Positions 32,601 through 44,920 of a stretch of DNA of 64,000 nucleotides are shown here, piece by piece. Below the pieces are notes generated by a model, which made no database searches, was not told where the DNA came from, and saw only the letters and a program-made list of their open reading frames with translations. Source of the DNA: Hydractinia symbiolongicarpus (Eukaryota; Cnidaria; Hydrozoa; Anthoathecata; Hydractiniidae); NCBI RefSeq assembly GCF_029227915.1, contig NC_079877.1, forward strand, positions 14,199,351 to 14,263,350, read 5' to 3'. Numbering within the stretch: position 1 is the stretch's first letter; each line of letters starts with the position of its first letter. The position numbers were made by a program, and so were the translations under genes.

Positions 32601-34277
32601 TCATGAAATCTTAGCAAATCACCATCAGTGCCAAGCAAAAGAAAAATAAACCGTGTCGGCACCGGAACTTCTGTTAAATTGACCAGCTCACAGGCGTCAT
32701 TTAAACGTACAAATACAGAAAGTGGTTTTTGTAAAAAATCTGTTTCAGCAAGCAAAATATTACATGTCTCAGAGCCTGGTGGAACTTTTTTCATAAAATT
32801 CTCGTTTCCCTTGCCAAGCATATCTTTAATTGGATTAAGATGATTATTATCTGCGGAAGATTGTCTTTCAATGTCTTTCAGATGACTATGACTAAAATTA
32901 CGAATGATAGGTAAAGAGCCTAATTTACTAATGTTGAGTTTTTTAGATTTCTGGAAATTTGATACACTATCTTCATGTTTTAAGCTTCTTTTGTAGGCAT
33001 GATGATGTCGTTTTAACAACAATTCTTTTACATTTTCATGGAATTTTAATGAAAGATGACGCGTGCTAATGAGCTTGTCCACAATAATGCTAGACACTTG
33101 ATCTAAATTTAATCCATCACAGTCAAACAACAATGCCCCATTCAATAAATAACTTCGCAACTCAAACAATGCATGAAGAGAAAGTGTTCCAACATGCGGT
33201 TTGGAAAATCTATCCCCGCTTTCTTCAACATCTTCTTCAAATTTAATCCATCGGGCTGACTGATACCACACCTAAGATGAATAAAGAGAAGTAAAATGAT
33301 ATTAAATATTTCAGAGATAGCCTTAACTGAACAATAATGCGAATTTGATTATAGTCATACACTTGTATTTTAATGTATATATATATTCTATTTCACTCAG
33401 GGTTTCTAATTTAAACTTCTTTCCAGAATTGCCAGTATGAACTAGTATTTGCCTGTCTGCTATTCACATCAGCAATTTCCAAGTGCAATGTGAATTGAAA
33501 AGTCTGGTTTTAACAATTCTACATAATTTTTTTATAGATCACAGCTAAAAGTAGATGTAATTGTTATTGTTATGTTATTTACAACAAATAGATCTTTTAA
33601 GAAACCTTTCAGTTATATACCTGTTCTTCATTGTCTGCTAGAGAATACTCTGCAAGTTCCGATAAAATATTTGTAGAGGTTTTATTTGATGAGTCTTCTC
33701 CCAATATACCCTTAACAACATCAGCTGGTGAGGGATCAGTTTCATCGTCAGACAAGTACTGTGACTTGCTACGTGCCCGTGGTTTTAGGTGATGCCTTCG
33801 GTGATGGTGGTGGTGTTTTGGTTTCTCTTGCTCATTCTTTTCTTGCAAGTGTACGTAATAATCACCTTAAATAAAGAAAATGTTTGTACATACAATGTTG
33901 ACATCTATAAAATGCCACAAAAATAGATTTCTAAGGTAATGAAATATCACACCTATAGCACTTTGCTTCGTGTGCCTCAAGTTAAAATCTTCTTCTGTGA
34001 AACTCCCACAATTCTTTTGAACACGTGGATCCTTGAACACTGTTGTTGGGATACCAAGAGGGAGAGGAATTTGTTTCTCTACCCCATCTACTTCACTGGA
34101 ATCAGAAAGATTCTTTTTATCATCTTTCTGTGGAGGTTCAGCATCAGGGAATTTCACAAAAGTTTCATGTTTTGGTGTTTCATTCTCATCGTTGGTTGGT
34201 AGATTCCTTTTATCATCTCTCTGTGGAGGTTCAGCTTCAGGTAGCTTGGCGTAAGAGCCCTCCTCTGAATCTTTCAT
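23654..34277 (-). CDS. SLC4: SLC4 family Na+/HCO3- cotransporter, 13 exons
   Basis: Membrane transporter moving bicarbonate with Na+, for pH control and possibly calcification. Exons: 33953-34277, 33621-33865, 32564-33271, 31281-31472, 30567-30837, 28165-28953, 27597-27806, 26665-26847, 26290-26441, 25325-25421, 24780-24922, 24299-24425, 23654-23922. All junctions are GT/AG and in phase; 3711 nt, 1236 aa. The N-terminal cytosolic domain has a His-rich [29 protein letters not shown] and [18 protein letters not shown]. The membrane domain has [65 protein letters not shown]. The large extracellular loop has four cysteines and N-glycosylation sites, as in NBC/NDCBE members. The C-terminus holds a 16-residue Asp run and a basic [14 protein letters not shown]. 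Electrogenicity and ion choice cannot be read from sequence. Start is the only ATG in exon 1; untranslated 5' exons are likely. Confidence 0.95.
24135..24262 (-). mobile_element. tRNA-derived SINE in an SLC4 intron
   Basis: On the minus strand, box A-like TGGTGTAGTGGTAGG and box B GGTTCGATTCC are spaced as in a tRNA gene and followed by a non-tRNA body containing GTGTACTGTCGTCAGCCCAT. The copy at 63259-63365 shares both the head and GTGTACT...CAACCCAT in the body, showing one SINE family. It lies between the last two SLC4 exons. Confidence 0.7.
24827..24877 (-). repeat. GAT/GAC triplet repeat coding for poly-Asp in SLC4
   Basis: An imperfect (GAT/GAC)n tract in exon 11 encodes 16 consecutive Asp residues in the cytosolic C-terminal tail. 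Such coding microsatellites often vary in length between alleles. An acidic tail segment here could bind cations or partner proteins, which is inference. Confidence 0.85.
29251..30050. mobile_element. Foldback element, two arms of about 390 bp
   Basis: An 800-bp inverted repeat in an SLC4 intron. The outer ends AAGGGAACCTGAGGTATAAA and the matching right end (TTTCATACCTCAGGTTCCCTT) extend as near-continuous complementarity to a centre near 29650, where TAATCAAATTTTGTGGGTAA meets TTTACTCACAAAATTTGATT. A single-arm relative is at 57247-57576. No ORF. No clear target duplication was found. Confidence 0.85.
31503..31549. repeat. Short hairpin, CTATGTA palindrome
   Basis: GCTATGTATAGGCTATGTAC, then ATGTT, then GTACATAGCCTTTACATAGC: inverted arms of about 20 bp in an SLC4 intron. 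Probably a small MITE remnant. Confidence 0.6.
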
Positions 34278-36200
34278 GTTCTATATGTATATATGCTCAG
34301 CATTTCTATGTATAAAGCCTGAGTTAATATTAAAAGAAAACACACACGGAATACACAGTAACAAGCAAAAAGTAAAGGTCAAGCAATATCTCCTTCCAAG
34401 TTTGTTGTTATAAAATACTGAACTGGAACTCCAATACTTATATATACATAGGAGAAGAGAACAATATTTTTAATTATTCAAAACTATCTTGAGAAAAAAA
34501 ATGGACAAACTAGTTTAAAACAAACCTAATATTAAAAATCGAAATAGAAAATATAAGGTGATTACCATGAGAAGGAGATGATAACCTACAAGTCCATACA
34601 TTGTTTTTCTTTTTAAAACACAAAGAGAAGGTAATCAGATTCGATCAAGATTCTGCACAGAGGAGAAAAATAAAAACAACAACAAAAATAAAAAAGTATA
34701 ATAGCTGTTGAAGGTAATAATGTTAAATTACATTTTTTTCTTTCTTGTCATTAATAATTAAAAAGAAAATATTGAATTAATTACTCACACACAAAACAAG
34801 GAAAAAATGTTTATAAAAGGTGATAGAGTGCTTTCAAAGTTTGAAAAAAAATGTTCTTAATGTTGTAATACTTTAAAAAATTCTTTAAACAATTAAATTA
34901 TGACTTGTTTAAAATCACTTTATTAAATATACCAAAGTGTGCGTATGTGAAATTTTGAAAATCTGACTAAGCAGACCTGTACAAACCTGATACATTAGCT
35001 TTTTAACTCATTTTCTTGCAGAAGTTCTAGTCAACAAGCTATATTGTTTTACCTTACTATGTCCAATCTATCATGAAATTAAAAGATTGAAGGCTTTTAT
35101 ACTGAAGCAGTGAAGGGCCTTTAAAAATTCTTTCATAATCTTTTCTAATTTCAAAATTTTTGACTCTCCAGCTCTTGTCTTCTCAAGTTTACTTTTGTTG
35201 GCTCCCTATGTGTTTACTTGTACATACTTAGGGCTGTAGTCACTCACCCCTTTAACTCTCTGCAAAAACACATCACATGCTAATTTATTATTGTTAACAA
35301 TTTCAATCAGTGCCTTTAATAACAAAAAAGTAAGCCCCCACAACAATGTAATAGTTTTTTTAAACGTCTGGTAATCATTATGGTGAAACAACATGCCAAA
35401 ATTAACCAATATGGTTACCAGCATGTGAATAAAAATATCATCATTTTTGTTTTTTTGGAAAAAAATATATAAATAAAAATATGTCTTCTTCTTGTTTATT
35501 CTTCTATTCATTATTACATGCAAGGGAAGAATAAATGTACCTTTTAAATGCCCCTAATACAAAAAACCTCACTAATTTTTCAATAATTTCCACAATAATC
35601 ATCATTGCAAGAAAATAAATTTTTTTTGAAATATTTAAAAATAACAAGTGTATGTATATATGTTAGCTTTCTCATTAACACATCCTCTAGCTTGCAATTG
35701 TGCTGCAAGAATAAAAAAATCTTGGTTTTATATTGTTACCATGGTGAAACATCAACATCATCAATAGTGACAGATGCTAAAAAGGAACTTTAAAACACAC
35801 AAAAGACAGGAAGTCAGTGTCAAGACAGGGTGTTAAAAATTAGACAATTATACCTTCATGCACTGTATTTTTTGTATACATATATATAATAATGCATTTT
35901 CTTCATTTTTATAGTCAAAAAGCATTTATATAATATAAAATACTTATATATTTCGGGAACTAAATTTTTATTACGCATTTAACTATATATCTAAAAAGAA
36001 ACATGGGTCTTTCTCATCAGATCTTCCCAAATGCAACTATTTTTAAGTCAAAATTGAATTTGACATTGCAATCTTGAAACATAAAATAGGAGCAGTTTCG
36101 GATTCGGTACAAAAAAATATAATTTGTACCATATGTTATAAGTATTTATTTTACAATTCTAGATGTTATACAGAAAGAAAACCTTCATTCTTGACTAACA
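34278..36200. other. 5' flank of the SLC4 gene, no coding feature
   Basis: AT-rich region upstream of the SLC4 start codon. It is expected to hold the 5' untranslated exon(s) and promoter, but no distinctive TATA box or initiator can be assigned. Confidence 0.5.
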
Positions 36201-36213
36201 CCTTTTCATTAAC

Positions 36214-36466
36214 CTGCCATATTGAGATAATAGGTAATTGCCTTTAACATCACCAATCTTTATGATGTAAATATCTAGTGCTTTAGTTGTTTGTGCACAG
36301 AAATAGTGTTGAATATCTTGACTATCACCTTCCAAAATTACTCTTCCTCGTTTGTGAGGCAGAGAAATTAGATCTGTACCAAAGTTTATGTTAAATGTAC
36401 AGTTATTTACCACCAAAACTAAAGTTATTTTACTATTCAACGTGTACTTGGTAGCGAGGAATACCT
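36214..36466 (-). CDS. Candidate internal exon of an unknown gene
   Basis: An open frame bounded by a TAG at the upstream side and a potential donor (GGCAG|GTTAAT, near 36213) reads NSKITLVLVVNNCTFNINFG, then GRVILEGDSQDIQHYFCAQ and DIYIIKIGDVKG. It has a balanced, soluble-protein-like composition with alternating beta-type residues. No start codon precedes it, so it would need an upstream exon. I do not recognise the family. It could be a 5' exon of the neighbouring gene or a chance frame. Confidence 0.3.
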
Positions 36467-36469
36467 TGG

Positions 36470-39360
36470 AATATTGCCCGCTATGACGTAAGTTCTAACC
36501 AATCACATTGCGGAACTTTCAAAAATATTGATGTAACCCTTTTACCCAGGTAATAAAGATACATCTTTAACAATAACTAAGCATCCAATTATAAAATATA
36601 CCCTTAGGGAGGAAGGTGGTGAAAGTAAAAAATCATGGGCATGTTGTACAAGTAAAGGGAAAAGCTATAACGGTTATCTTTAATTTCACTTCACTGTAAA
36701 GATATCATAGAATGAGATTGTTTGCAAGTGTTTAAGAAAATTCGATTTCTTAAAATTTCTTTTTATACCAAAATCCAGATTTTTTAGCATAATTTTTATG
36801 CTACAAAATATACCTACATACTTAAAAAAAGGAAAATACTCATATTATTTTATTTTATTTTTAGCAACGTTATGGATACTTCGTATTTTATAGATATAAG
36901 GCAACATATAGGTGTGGTAATTTTAAAAGGAAAGTGGGATCTGGAACTGCACTGTTTAAAGTTTTTTTTTTGTATTATATTCAAGTCTAAACAAGTTGAG
37001 AAATATTAGAAAATTTATGTTTTGTCATCTGGTCTTTAGCGTCATAGGCACTAAGCTACCTTTTAGCATGTAAATGACATTAAAAATTAAAAATTGATAT
37101 ATGAGTAACCCCCAAGGAACTGGCAAAAACATTAAATAAATTTTGAAATGCTTTTCTGCAAAGCGTATCGGATCTAAAAAAAGTTTTAAAAAAAAATCTT
37201 ACTGTAAAAAATATTTGTTCCTTCTTACAACTTTGTGCACCTTCTTCAAGCAATATATCATTGGTGCCTAAAATACAATTCCTTAGTGGTGTTACCCCCC
37301 CCCCCCCCCCTCCCTCTAACCATGTGGGGGAAATTGGGGAAATGACACAACTGTGTGGGCCATTAAAATCTGCTAAAAGTTGTCTGGTAGAGCGGGGACC
37401 TAGCTTAAAAAGAGCATTAAATACTTTAAAAGTGGAGGTAATAAACAGTATCTTTGCGGTAAGTCCTTTTGGTTTTAACAATTGCAGGGCATGCAAAAAG
37501 ATGCAGGCGTTAGGTGAACTGAGGTCCTTTTCATTCTGTTTCTTGGCACAAATGCATCATTACCACCTAATATAAATATTTGTCAATGAAAAAGTTTATA
37601 ACTCAATAATAGTTCAGAAAGTCAGAAAGAAATGAGCTTAAATAGACCTTTTTTCAGCAAACTCTTGCATCTCTCTGTCTTCCACGCAGTTCTTGGAGCC
37701 AGAAAGCTTACCACGAAAAATGTAGCTAGCCATAACCGTTCAAAAAGGTCTATAATAGCTATATATTGACTTTTTCTTGTAGCAAGCTACGGTGTTACAA
37801 TAAGGGTGGAGTGGAAGAGGCCTTAAAATTATAATAGTGCATTATAGCTACATGTTGTGTAGCTCTAGCTATTATAGCTATAGGTAGTTTCCTCTTAAAC
37901 AACACCAGTTGTATAAGTAAGTTTAGTGATCTATTCTATGTTTCCTTAATTTGTTTTTGAGCTTTAAAAACTCTAGAAACACTTTGTGATCTGTTGTGTC
38001 TTTAAAAAAAAAGTTCCATTAAATACTGGAATATATCTATGAAAACCAATAAAACACAACCGCAAAACAAGGAAATAACAAACAAGCAGTGCGCCGTAAG
38101 CTAAAAACACCACGAATTAGACAAAATCACAAACAACGCTGATGCTATTTACAGCGTATTACACCAACATTTTTACTATATTATTGACATTTAATACGCC
38201 TGCACCTAACCAGCTGAATGACTAAACTCACGTAGAACTTGGACACGGAAACAAACACCGATTCCAAACAACTTGGTGCCGAACATTTTTTTACCAGGGG
38301 AGTGGTTCCACAAATCATACCTAACGTAATCCGGCAATACCACAAAAATAAAAAATCGAATGCAAATTTCTTCGCTTTACATGCACAATCACTTCGCGTT
38401 TTAACATAAAATAACAATACACTACCGGAATGCTGAAAATTTTTCCTGAATTATTTAGATGTATTTCGCTCGCAATAGAATTTCAATATGTAACAAAATG
38501 AGTGGCACTCTGTAGCATACCAAAACAGTCTTTCATCTCACTTTAAGAATTGGTATTTTTCGGTCGTCAGCATTTTTTTAATAACCGCTATAGCGGATTT
38601 GTTAGAGAATGCCAATTAAACAAAAAACTCGTGCACGTTGAATAAACAGAATAACAAAGCTATTAAGATAACCACAAGTCTTTTGATTTGTCGCTCCAAT
38701 TTAAAACCCACAATGCATGAGTTATTGCATCAAACAAAAATAGAATTTATTTATATTATATAATATTATAGAGTATGTTAACTTGCACACATGACTACAT
38801 TGGCATGTAATCTACTGTGAACACAGATCACTTGTTGATCAGAAAAAGTAAAAGAAGCGCTAATAATGGCAAAATTAAACTTTGCATTTATAATGACATA
38901 CGGAAACTTTTTAGCCTCTTCCCCATGCCACCCCTTCAATGTTTTCGCACCGTTTTTTATAATATCGTTCGCAGAGCTTTTTTTATCTTTTGTGCCAAGC
39001 ACATTTCAGAAATCGACTTTTTTCGAAGTTTTGCTGCGCCAAATACTTATGCTTCGAAATGACTTCGATGACATCTAGGCACAAAAAATATAATTAAGTG
39101 ACAGTTTTACGCAAAAAGAATCTTTGTGTAGGGCACTATAAAATACGTAGCTACCATGGAATCATTGTCACCTTTATTTTTAGCCTCGTCCTTAAATCTC
39201 ATCATCTTCTTCGCCTCATCGTCCTCATGAAATGAGACAAGAGAATCTGAGTAAGAGATGCTCAGGTCAAATAAAAATTTTATTTAACCACCAGAGACGA
39301 AAAAGGTTGTACAGAAAATGTTTAGTAAAACTCTCACCGAACGGTATAAATCGTTTCGTT
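36470..39360. other. Intergenic, no supported gene; poly-C run
   Basis: AT-rich with several short open frames lacking domains. A run of 16 C lies at 37295-37310. GC-richer, frame-bearing stretches at 38200-38420 and 38780-39080 were examined and not called. Confidence 0.5.
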
Positions 39361-39545
39361 CGTAATGGACGCTTATAAACCGAGTGGCATCAATCAAAAC
39401 AAAAGACCAGTCAGTTCTCACCCAATAGCTGGTAACGAAGTTGCTATAATGTTGCAGAGACTTTGTTTTGCTTACTGGGGTGTATGTGAGACTATGCAAC
39501 CAAATCAAGTCCTAAAAAAATGCAGAATTGCATCCCAGTGGGCAC

Positions 39546-40018
39546 ACGACGTCTTTTCAACGTTGATTAGACGTTGAATTCTGGTCGCGACGTCGCAACC
39601 AACATTCAACGTCTAATCAACGTTGGGTCTGCAACGTCGATGCAACCGACGTAAATTCAACGTCTTTTCAACGTTGCCCTCCGACATGAATACAACGTCG
39701 CATCATCGACGTCTTTTCAACGTCGTTTCCACAACGTTGTTTCAACCGACGTGATATCAACGTTGATACAACGTCGAAAAAAGACGTTGTTTCAACGATC
39801 GTAAAACCGACGTTTATTCAACGTCGTACTGCAACGTTGATTCAACCGACGTCTTATCGACGTTTATTCAACGTCACTCCCGCAACGTTGATTCAACCGA
39901 CGTCTATTCAACGTCGCACCCGCAACGTTGATTCAACCGACGTCTTATCGACGTTTATTCAACGTTGCACTGCAACGTTGATTCAACCGACGTCTTATCG
40001 ACGTTTATTCAACGTTGC
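39546..40018. repeat. Left ACGTTG array
   Basis: Dense GACGTT/AACGTC words. The last part is a tandem repeat of about 46-60 bp (GCAACGTTGATTCAACCGAC, then GTCTTATCGACGTTTATTCA) in about three to four copies. Likely the transposase-binding zone of the element. Confidence 0.85.
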
Positions 40019-41516
40019 ACCAAATTAACTTTTTACCGAGAATCTGTTCCGTTCAAATCTTATTTGTTTTAGTTCGTCTCACACTGGCCTGCAAAGTTAT
40101 ATCTCAAACAGACGTTCATAGAAGTGTTCCAAACTGTCCAACAAAATAACGAAGCGTACTCGGTGTTTGTTAAAGATCGTCATAAACTAGAAATAAAGAA
40201 CGCACGTTTTACTTAATTTTTTTGTAATTTGTCAGCGATTGGATATATTAATGCCGACGTTATGTTGTTTTTCATATATATCGCTAATTTTACTGCAGTT
40301 TTACTACTTCAAAATATTACCATTTGTTTGCAACTTTACAGCCGCATCTATGTACTTTTTTACATAAGAGCCGAATGTGCATTCATTCTCTTATGCTATG
40401 TTAAAACTTTTGTGACATAACATCAGAGAATGAATGAACACAAACATGAAATGTACACAAAACATTCAATGGATTTTTTTTCAACAGAGCGTACCAAACG
40501 TTCGATTTATTTTTTGTAATATTTATCAGGGGGTTTTTTGTCCTCGTATTTTGAGAGAAACAAATATTTCAACTTGTATTATGGATGTGAGACATTTAAA
40601 ATACAATCCATTTTGTCAAATTATAATTTATAATACAATAATAACTGTTTATTTACTTCGCTTTCACATATTTAAACCTTTACTTTGTCGCATGTAATAT
40701 CCCTCCTAGTCATTGGCGGGAAACTTTCGATGAGGAAATTCGCGCCTAAGCCCCTAAGAAGTTCGTATCAACTCACAAGGCGAAAAGGGCGAAGAACCAC
40801 AGACGTGAGTAAAGTATTTCTGTACAGCATATGCTAATTCGTAAACTTTGCTTCGGTAGCATTCGTAGCAGAATCTAAAGAAAGAAAAAGTTAGCTAAAA
40901 TTTTCACGCATATTTATTTGACACATTCTAGAAATAAATCGTTTGACCCTAAATTATTTTAAATCAAATTTTTCCATGTCGGCAAAAAATTGCCGAAGTG
41001 ATGTTATTTGTCTGCATGTCAACAAGTCGACATTTCAGTACAAGAGAGATGGGGATTCTTCAGAATGTAAGAAAAATTTATTTCCAGAGACTTATCTCTA
41101 AAAAAACAATGCTAGCTAGATTTCTCAAAAAATATTTAATGGATATAATGCCCAGGCTGAGGTGGTCTTACTTTTTTAATGTTCCAGCCTGGTATTGTTA
41201 TTTTGTATTTCCAGCTTTTTTTATTATTTTACAGTACATTACACATACTTGCAATCCAAAAATTTTGGCGGGAAGAAAATTTGGCAGATAACAAAAAAAA
41301 TTAAATTTGGCGGAGAACAAAATTTATTAATTTTGGCGGGAATTTAATTTGACGGATAACGTAAAACTCATTAAAAATATGAAAGATTGTTTGTTTCTTT
41401 GTAAATCATGTGACAACATTAGTTTTTACTATCTCGCCTGCGAGGATAGTATTGGTTTCCAACTCGTAACTGGCTAACTATGTCCCAAATGGTCAATTGC
41501 AACGTCACAGATTTAT

Positions 41517-41838
41517 AATAACCATTTAAAATTTTTGCTATTTTGCTTTCATGTGCACCAGTTATGCTTGACACATACAGGTGGTTGGAGCATGCTGACA
41601 GGCTGCCTTATAAGAGGGCGTGCCTGGCACATGCAAGCATACTTATAGCAATCTATTTGAAGATATAACTTTTGATTCAATAACCATTTAAAATTTTTGC
41701 TATTTTGCTTTCATGTGCACCAGTTATGCTTGACACATACAGGTGGTTGGAGCATGCTAACAGGCTGCCTTATAAGAGGGCGTGCCTGGCATATGCAAGC
41801 ATTTATAGCAATCTATTCGAAAACATTGTGACAAAAAA
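41517..41838. repeat. Tandem duplication of 162 bp
   Basis: Two almost identical units start at 41517 and 41679 (AATAACCATTTAAAATTTTT...). Each contains GACAGGCTGCCTTATAAGAG followed by GGCGTGCCTGGCACATGC. A third, diverged copy of the 85-bp core lies at 43921-44006. On the minus strand all three read a similar peptide (MCQAR, LIRQPVSML). Confidence 0.85.
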
Positions 41839-42524
41839 ATATATAGCTGAAGCTAAATATCAAGTATTTAGTAATTCTTAGTTATAAATCATCATATTTA
41901 AAAAGCTGCATGTTTTGTTCCAAAGCCCATGTAAATTCTTTTAATTTGTTTTGACTTAAAAAATCCAACTTTTCATGAAAAAGGCATATTGACTAAAATT
42001 TAATCCCGCGAAATATCTGAACTCGATCGATTCGCAAAAAATTGTGACATTTAAGTACTTGAAAGACATTCATAACTATGCAGAAGTGAAAATGCTGATA
42101 AATAAACGTAGAGAATTGAAAACTTATGATTGTATTGTCTGCTTGAAGGTTCCTTCAATACATTTTGTGCACCTGTGGAATTCTATTAAAAAATAGAGTG
42201 CTTGCTTGCTTGATAAATTACAATTCTTACACTAAAATTATAACAAAAATAAGAAAATTAACTTGGTGATCACTACTTGCTTTATACCAGAGACCTGCAC
42301 ACACCACTAGTATTATGTATATATACAAATTAGGTTAAAACTTAGTTATTAAACTTGTAATTATTGCAAAGAGCTGGAAAAAGATTGAGATTTTCTATCA
42401 GCCAACTTCATGCCTCATTCGACAGTCTTACAATCCGGTATTTGATCTTGTCATGTTAAGTCAATATTTAAATCCTTAATTCCCTTGAGTAACCATTGTT
42501 TTATATTAGCTATATTTGAATAAA

Positions 42525-43459
42525 ATGAGTTGGAGCCGAGCAATATGGTTGGAAAACAAACAAGAAGAAGAAGGTACAATACCAACAGTTTGGATAAAAA
42601 ATAATTTAGTCTACTGGCCAAGTTTTTTGAATGTCGAGAAGGCAGCTGCAGAATTAAAAGAACCTACAGCATTATGGCACAAATTTCCACTAGTCCGAGT
42701 TAAAATTACAGGAGGTACGATGCTAAGTGGCTTTACTTCAATTAATTAGTCAAATACAACTTTAAAAAAAACTAATCATGTATCAGAACCATTATATATT
42801 ATCTTTACAGATAGAAAACTATGTGAGGAGTTTGATTTCACGGAGGCAGAAACGGATGACGAAGAAGTCATCAACTCGCAACTATATATTAAATGCGCTT
42901 ACGATGTCGATTGTTTTACTTTTATTCCACTTTCATTATAGAATCATGAATAATGAAGTAATGTCGGCACTCAACATGAAAGGGAAGGGAAAAAGTGAAA
43001 AGGTTGGGTTTGCAAGGATGAACTTATATAAAGCTGTTGTCGGTTAGTAAAAAAATCCTATTCCTAATATTCAATTTATATATGTGCTTGTAAGCGTTTT
43101 AGTTTGTTGTTGTTAATTTATTTATTGTCGGTTAAAATATGTACAAATAAATACAATAGCTCTTATTAAAGTGCTAATCCAAACCGACAAGTTTGTATTA
43201 AGTTTTTCCCGCCATTTCGAGGGGTCGACGTTCAGGGGGAAAAATACACATTAATCTGAGGAAATCTATTTGTCCAGCTGTTGTACTGTAAACTACCTCC
43301 ATCAATATGTGATAAGAATTTTGTTACGTTGTAGAAACTGTTATCAAACATCAAAAGAATGCGACAGAAGGAGAAGTTCGTGCGTGTACGGCATCAATCC
43401 TTAAATATGCACCTGATAGATGTGGAGGAGCGGGAAGAACTAATGCCGAAGAAAATTAA
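42525..43459 (+). CDS. Spliced gene carried by the ISL2EU-like element (unknown function)
   Basis: Exon 1, 42525-42714, starts MSWSRAIWLENKQEEEGTIP and reads VWIKNNLVYWP and LWHKFPLVRVKITG, then a GTACGA donor. Exon 2 from 42811 (acceptor CTTTACAG) reads DRKLCEEFDFTEAETDDEEV; its donor is unclear. Exon 3, 42942-43042, reads KVGFARMNLYKAVV. Exon 4, 43335-43459, reads ETVIKHQKNATEGEVRACTA, then ILKYAPDRCGGAGR, and stops. The trp-rich N-terminal module followed by a small helical C-terminal domain resembles uncharacterised cnidarian proteins and, loosely, DUF4806/BEN-type DNA-associated proteins. That comparison is from memory and unverified. The product may bind the element's ends, or the gene may be captured cargo. 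Confidence 0.55.
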
Positions 43460-44451
43460 ATCGATTAATTTTTAAATAATTTACAACTTTTATATCAGAG
43501 AGGATTATAAATTTTTCAAGCGCCGTAATAAATTCTTCTAGCTTATATTAATTTTGATTGGGTGGCAGAAAATTAGAATGGCAAAATGTTAAAGTGATTT
43601 TAGCTCAACAATTTTTAGTGTTTCTACTAGAGATCGGACTTGTGACTAGTAAAAGTATGGAATATGCATGAGTGGGTGCTTTTTTTAAGGAAATACAGTG
43701 CTAATATAATATTCATTATATTTTTATTGTAATTTTCAACCTCGATTCCTGGACTTCTTGCACCTGGTGAGGACGGTGGCTTTTCACACTTTTTATAAAG
43801 TATAGCATCATGATCGTATTTATTCGCATCTGGTATCCTTAACAAACACCCTTGTATTCAACTCTGACTTCATTAAGAAAACATACTTTTTCTCTAACCA
43901 ATGCTTGATTAAAGACTTCGGTGCAACAGTTTTGCTTGACACTTTAGGTGATTTGAGCATACTAACAGGCTGCCTTATCAGGAGGCGTGCCTGGCACATG
44001 AAATCGCAGCTATAAATTTGCAAATACTGCACGTTTAACAACCTCGTCATTGCTGCGTTACATTTTTTGCATTGGGTTGGAACGCTGGAGATTCTCACAT
44101 AGTACCAGTTGTGAATACTTGAAATATCGTTTTTATATTTTGTATTATAAAACTCCGTTAAGTTTCATTTAGGAAGTTTTCAGCGGAGAAGTTGTATATA
44201 CTGCCGATGTTTATAATAAAAAAATGACATATCGTAGAAATGATTTTATTTCTTTTTCGCAATAACCATGTACAAATAACGTAACACAAATATAAGCGTC
44301 GGAATCATGCTAGGGAATAGATACATGGACATGTAAACTATGGACATATAAAACTGAAGCCACAATGGCGATTATGATTTGATTCGGTCAAGTTTGTCTG
44401 TTTCTTAAGGTTGAAAAGACGCTGAATAACGGTTGCGAGAGCATTTCCAAA

Positions 44452-44920
44452 CGACGTTGATTAGACGTTGTTAGACGTTTTTTCAACGTTGAAAAGACGT
44501 TGCGAGAAGTTATTTCAATGTTTAAAAGACGTAGCGAGACGTTGTTTCAACGTTGAAGAGACGTTGCAGGACGTTGTTTCAACGTAGCTTGCGACGTTGA
44601 AAAGACGTTGATTTTACGTTGCAAATGAAAGTTTTTTTGACGTCTTTTTCCGACGTCTATTCAACGTCGGACATCAACGTCTTTTCAACGTTGAAACAAC
44701 GTCCTGCAACGTTGTTTCAACGTTGAAAAGACGTTGCGAGACGTTGTTTCAACGTTGAAAAGACGTTGCGAGACGTTGTTTCAACGTTGAAAAGACGTTG
44801 ATGTCCGACGTTGAATAGACGTCGGAAAAAGACGTCAAAAAAACTTTCATTTGCAACGTAAAATCAACGTCTTTTCAACGTCGCAAGCAACGTCTTTTCA
44901 ACGTTGATTCAACGTTGAAG
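44452..44920. repeat. Right ACGTTG array with long internal palindrome
   Basis: Units such as GACGTTGTTTCAACGTTGAA and AAAGACGTTGCGA. The segment 44580-44720 is the reverse complement of 44745-44890 (shared TTTTTTTGACGTCTTTTTCC and CATTTGCAACGTAAAATCAA), so the array can fold into a long hairpin. Confidence 0.85.

Noticed and set aside
34033-34315. Overlapping plus-strand frames of 73-90 codons
   Set aside because: Antisense of SLC4 exon 1, which contains internal near-repeats ([28 protein letters not shown]).
35206-35523. 105-codon minus-strand frame 5' of SLC4
   Set aside because: Hydrophobic, low-complexity chance frame in AT-rich DNA.
38778-39078. Overlapping frames on both strands
   Set aside because: None has a domain, several compete, and splice signals are not convincing. 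Kept as unassigned intergenic sequence.
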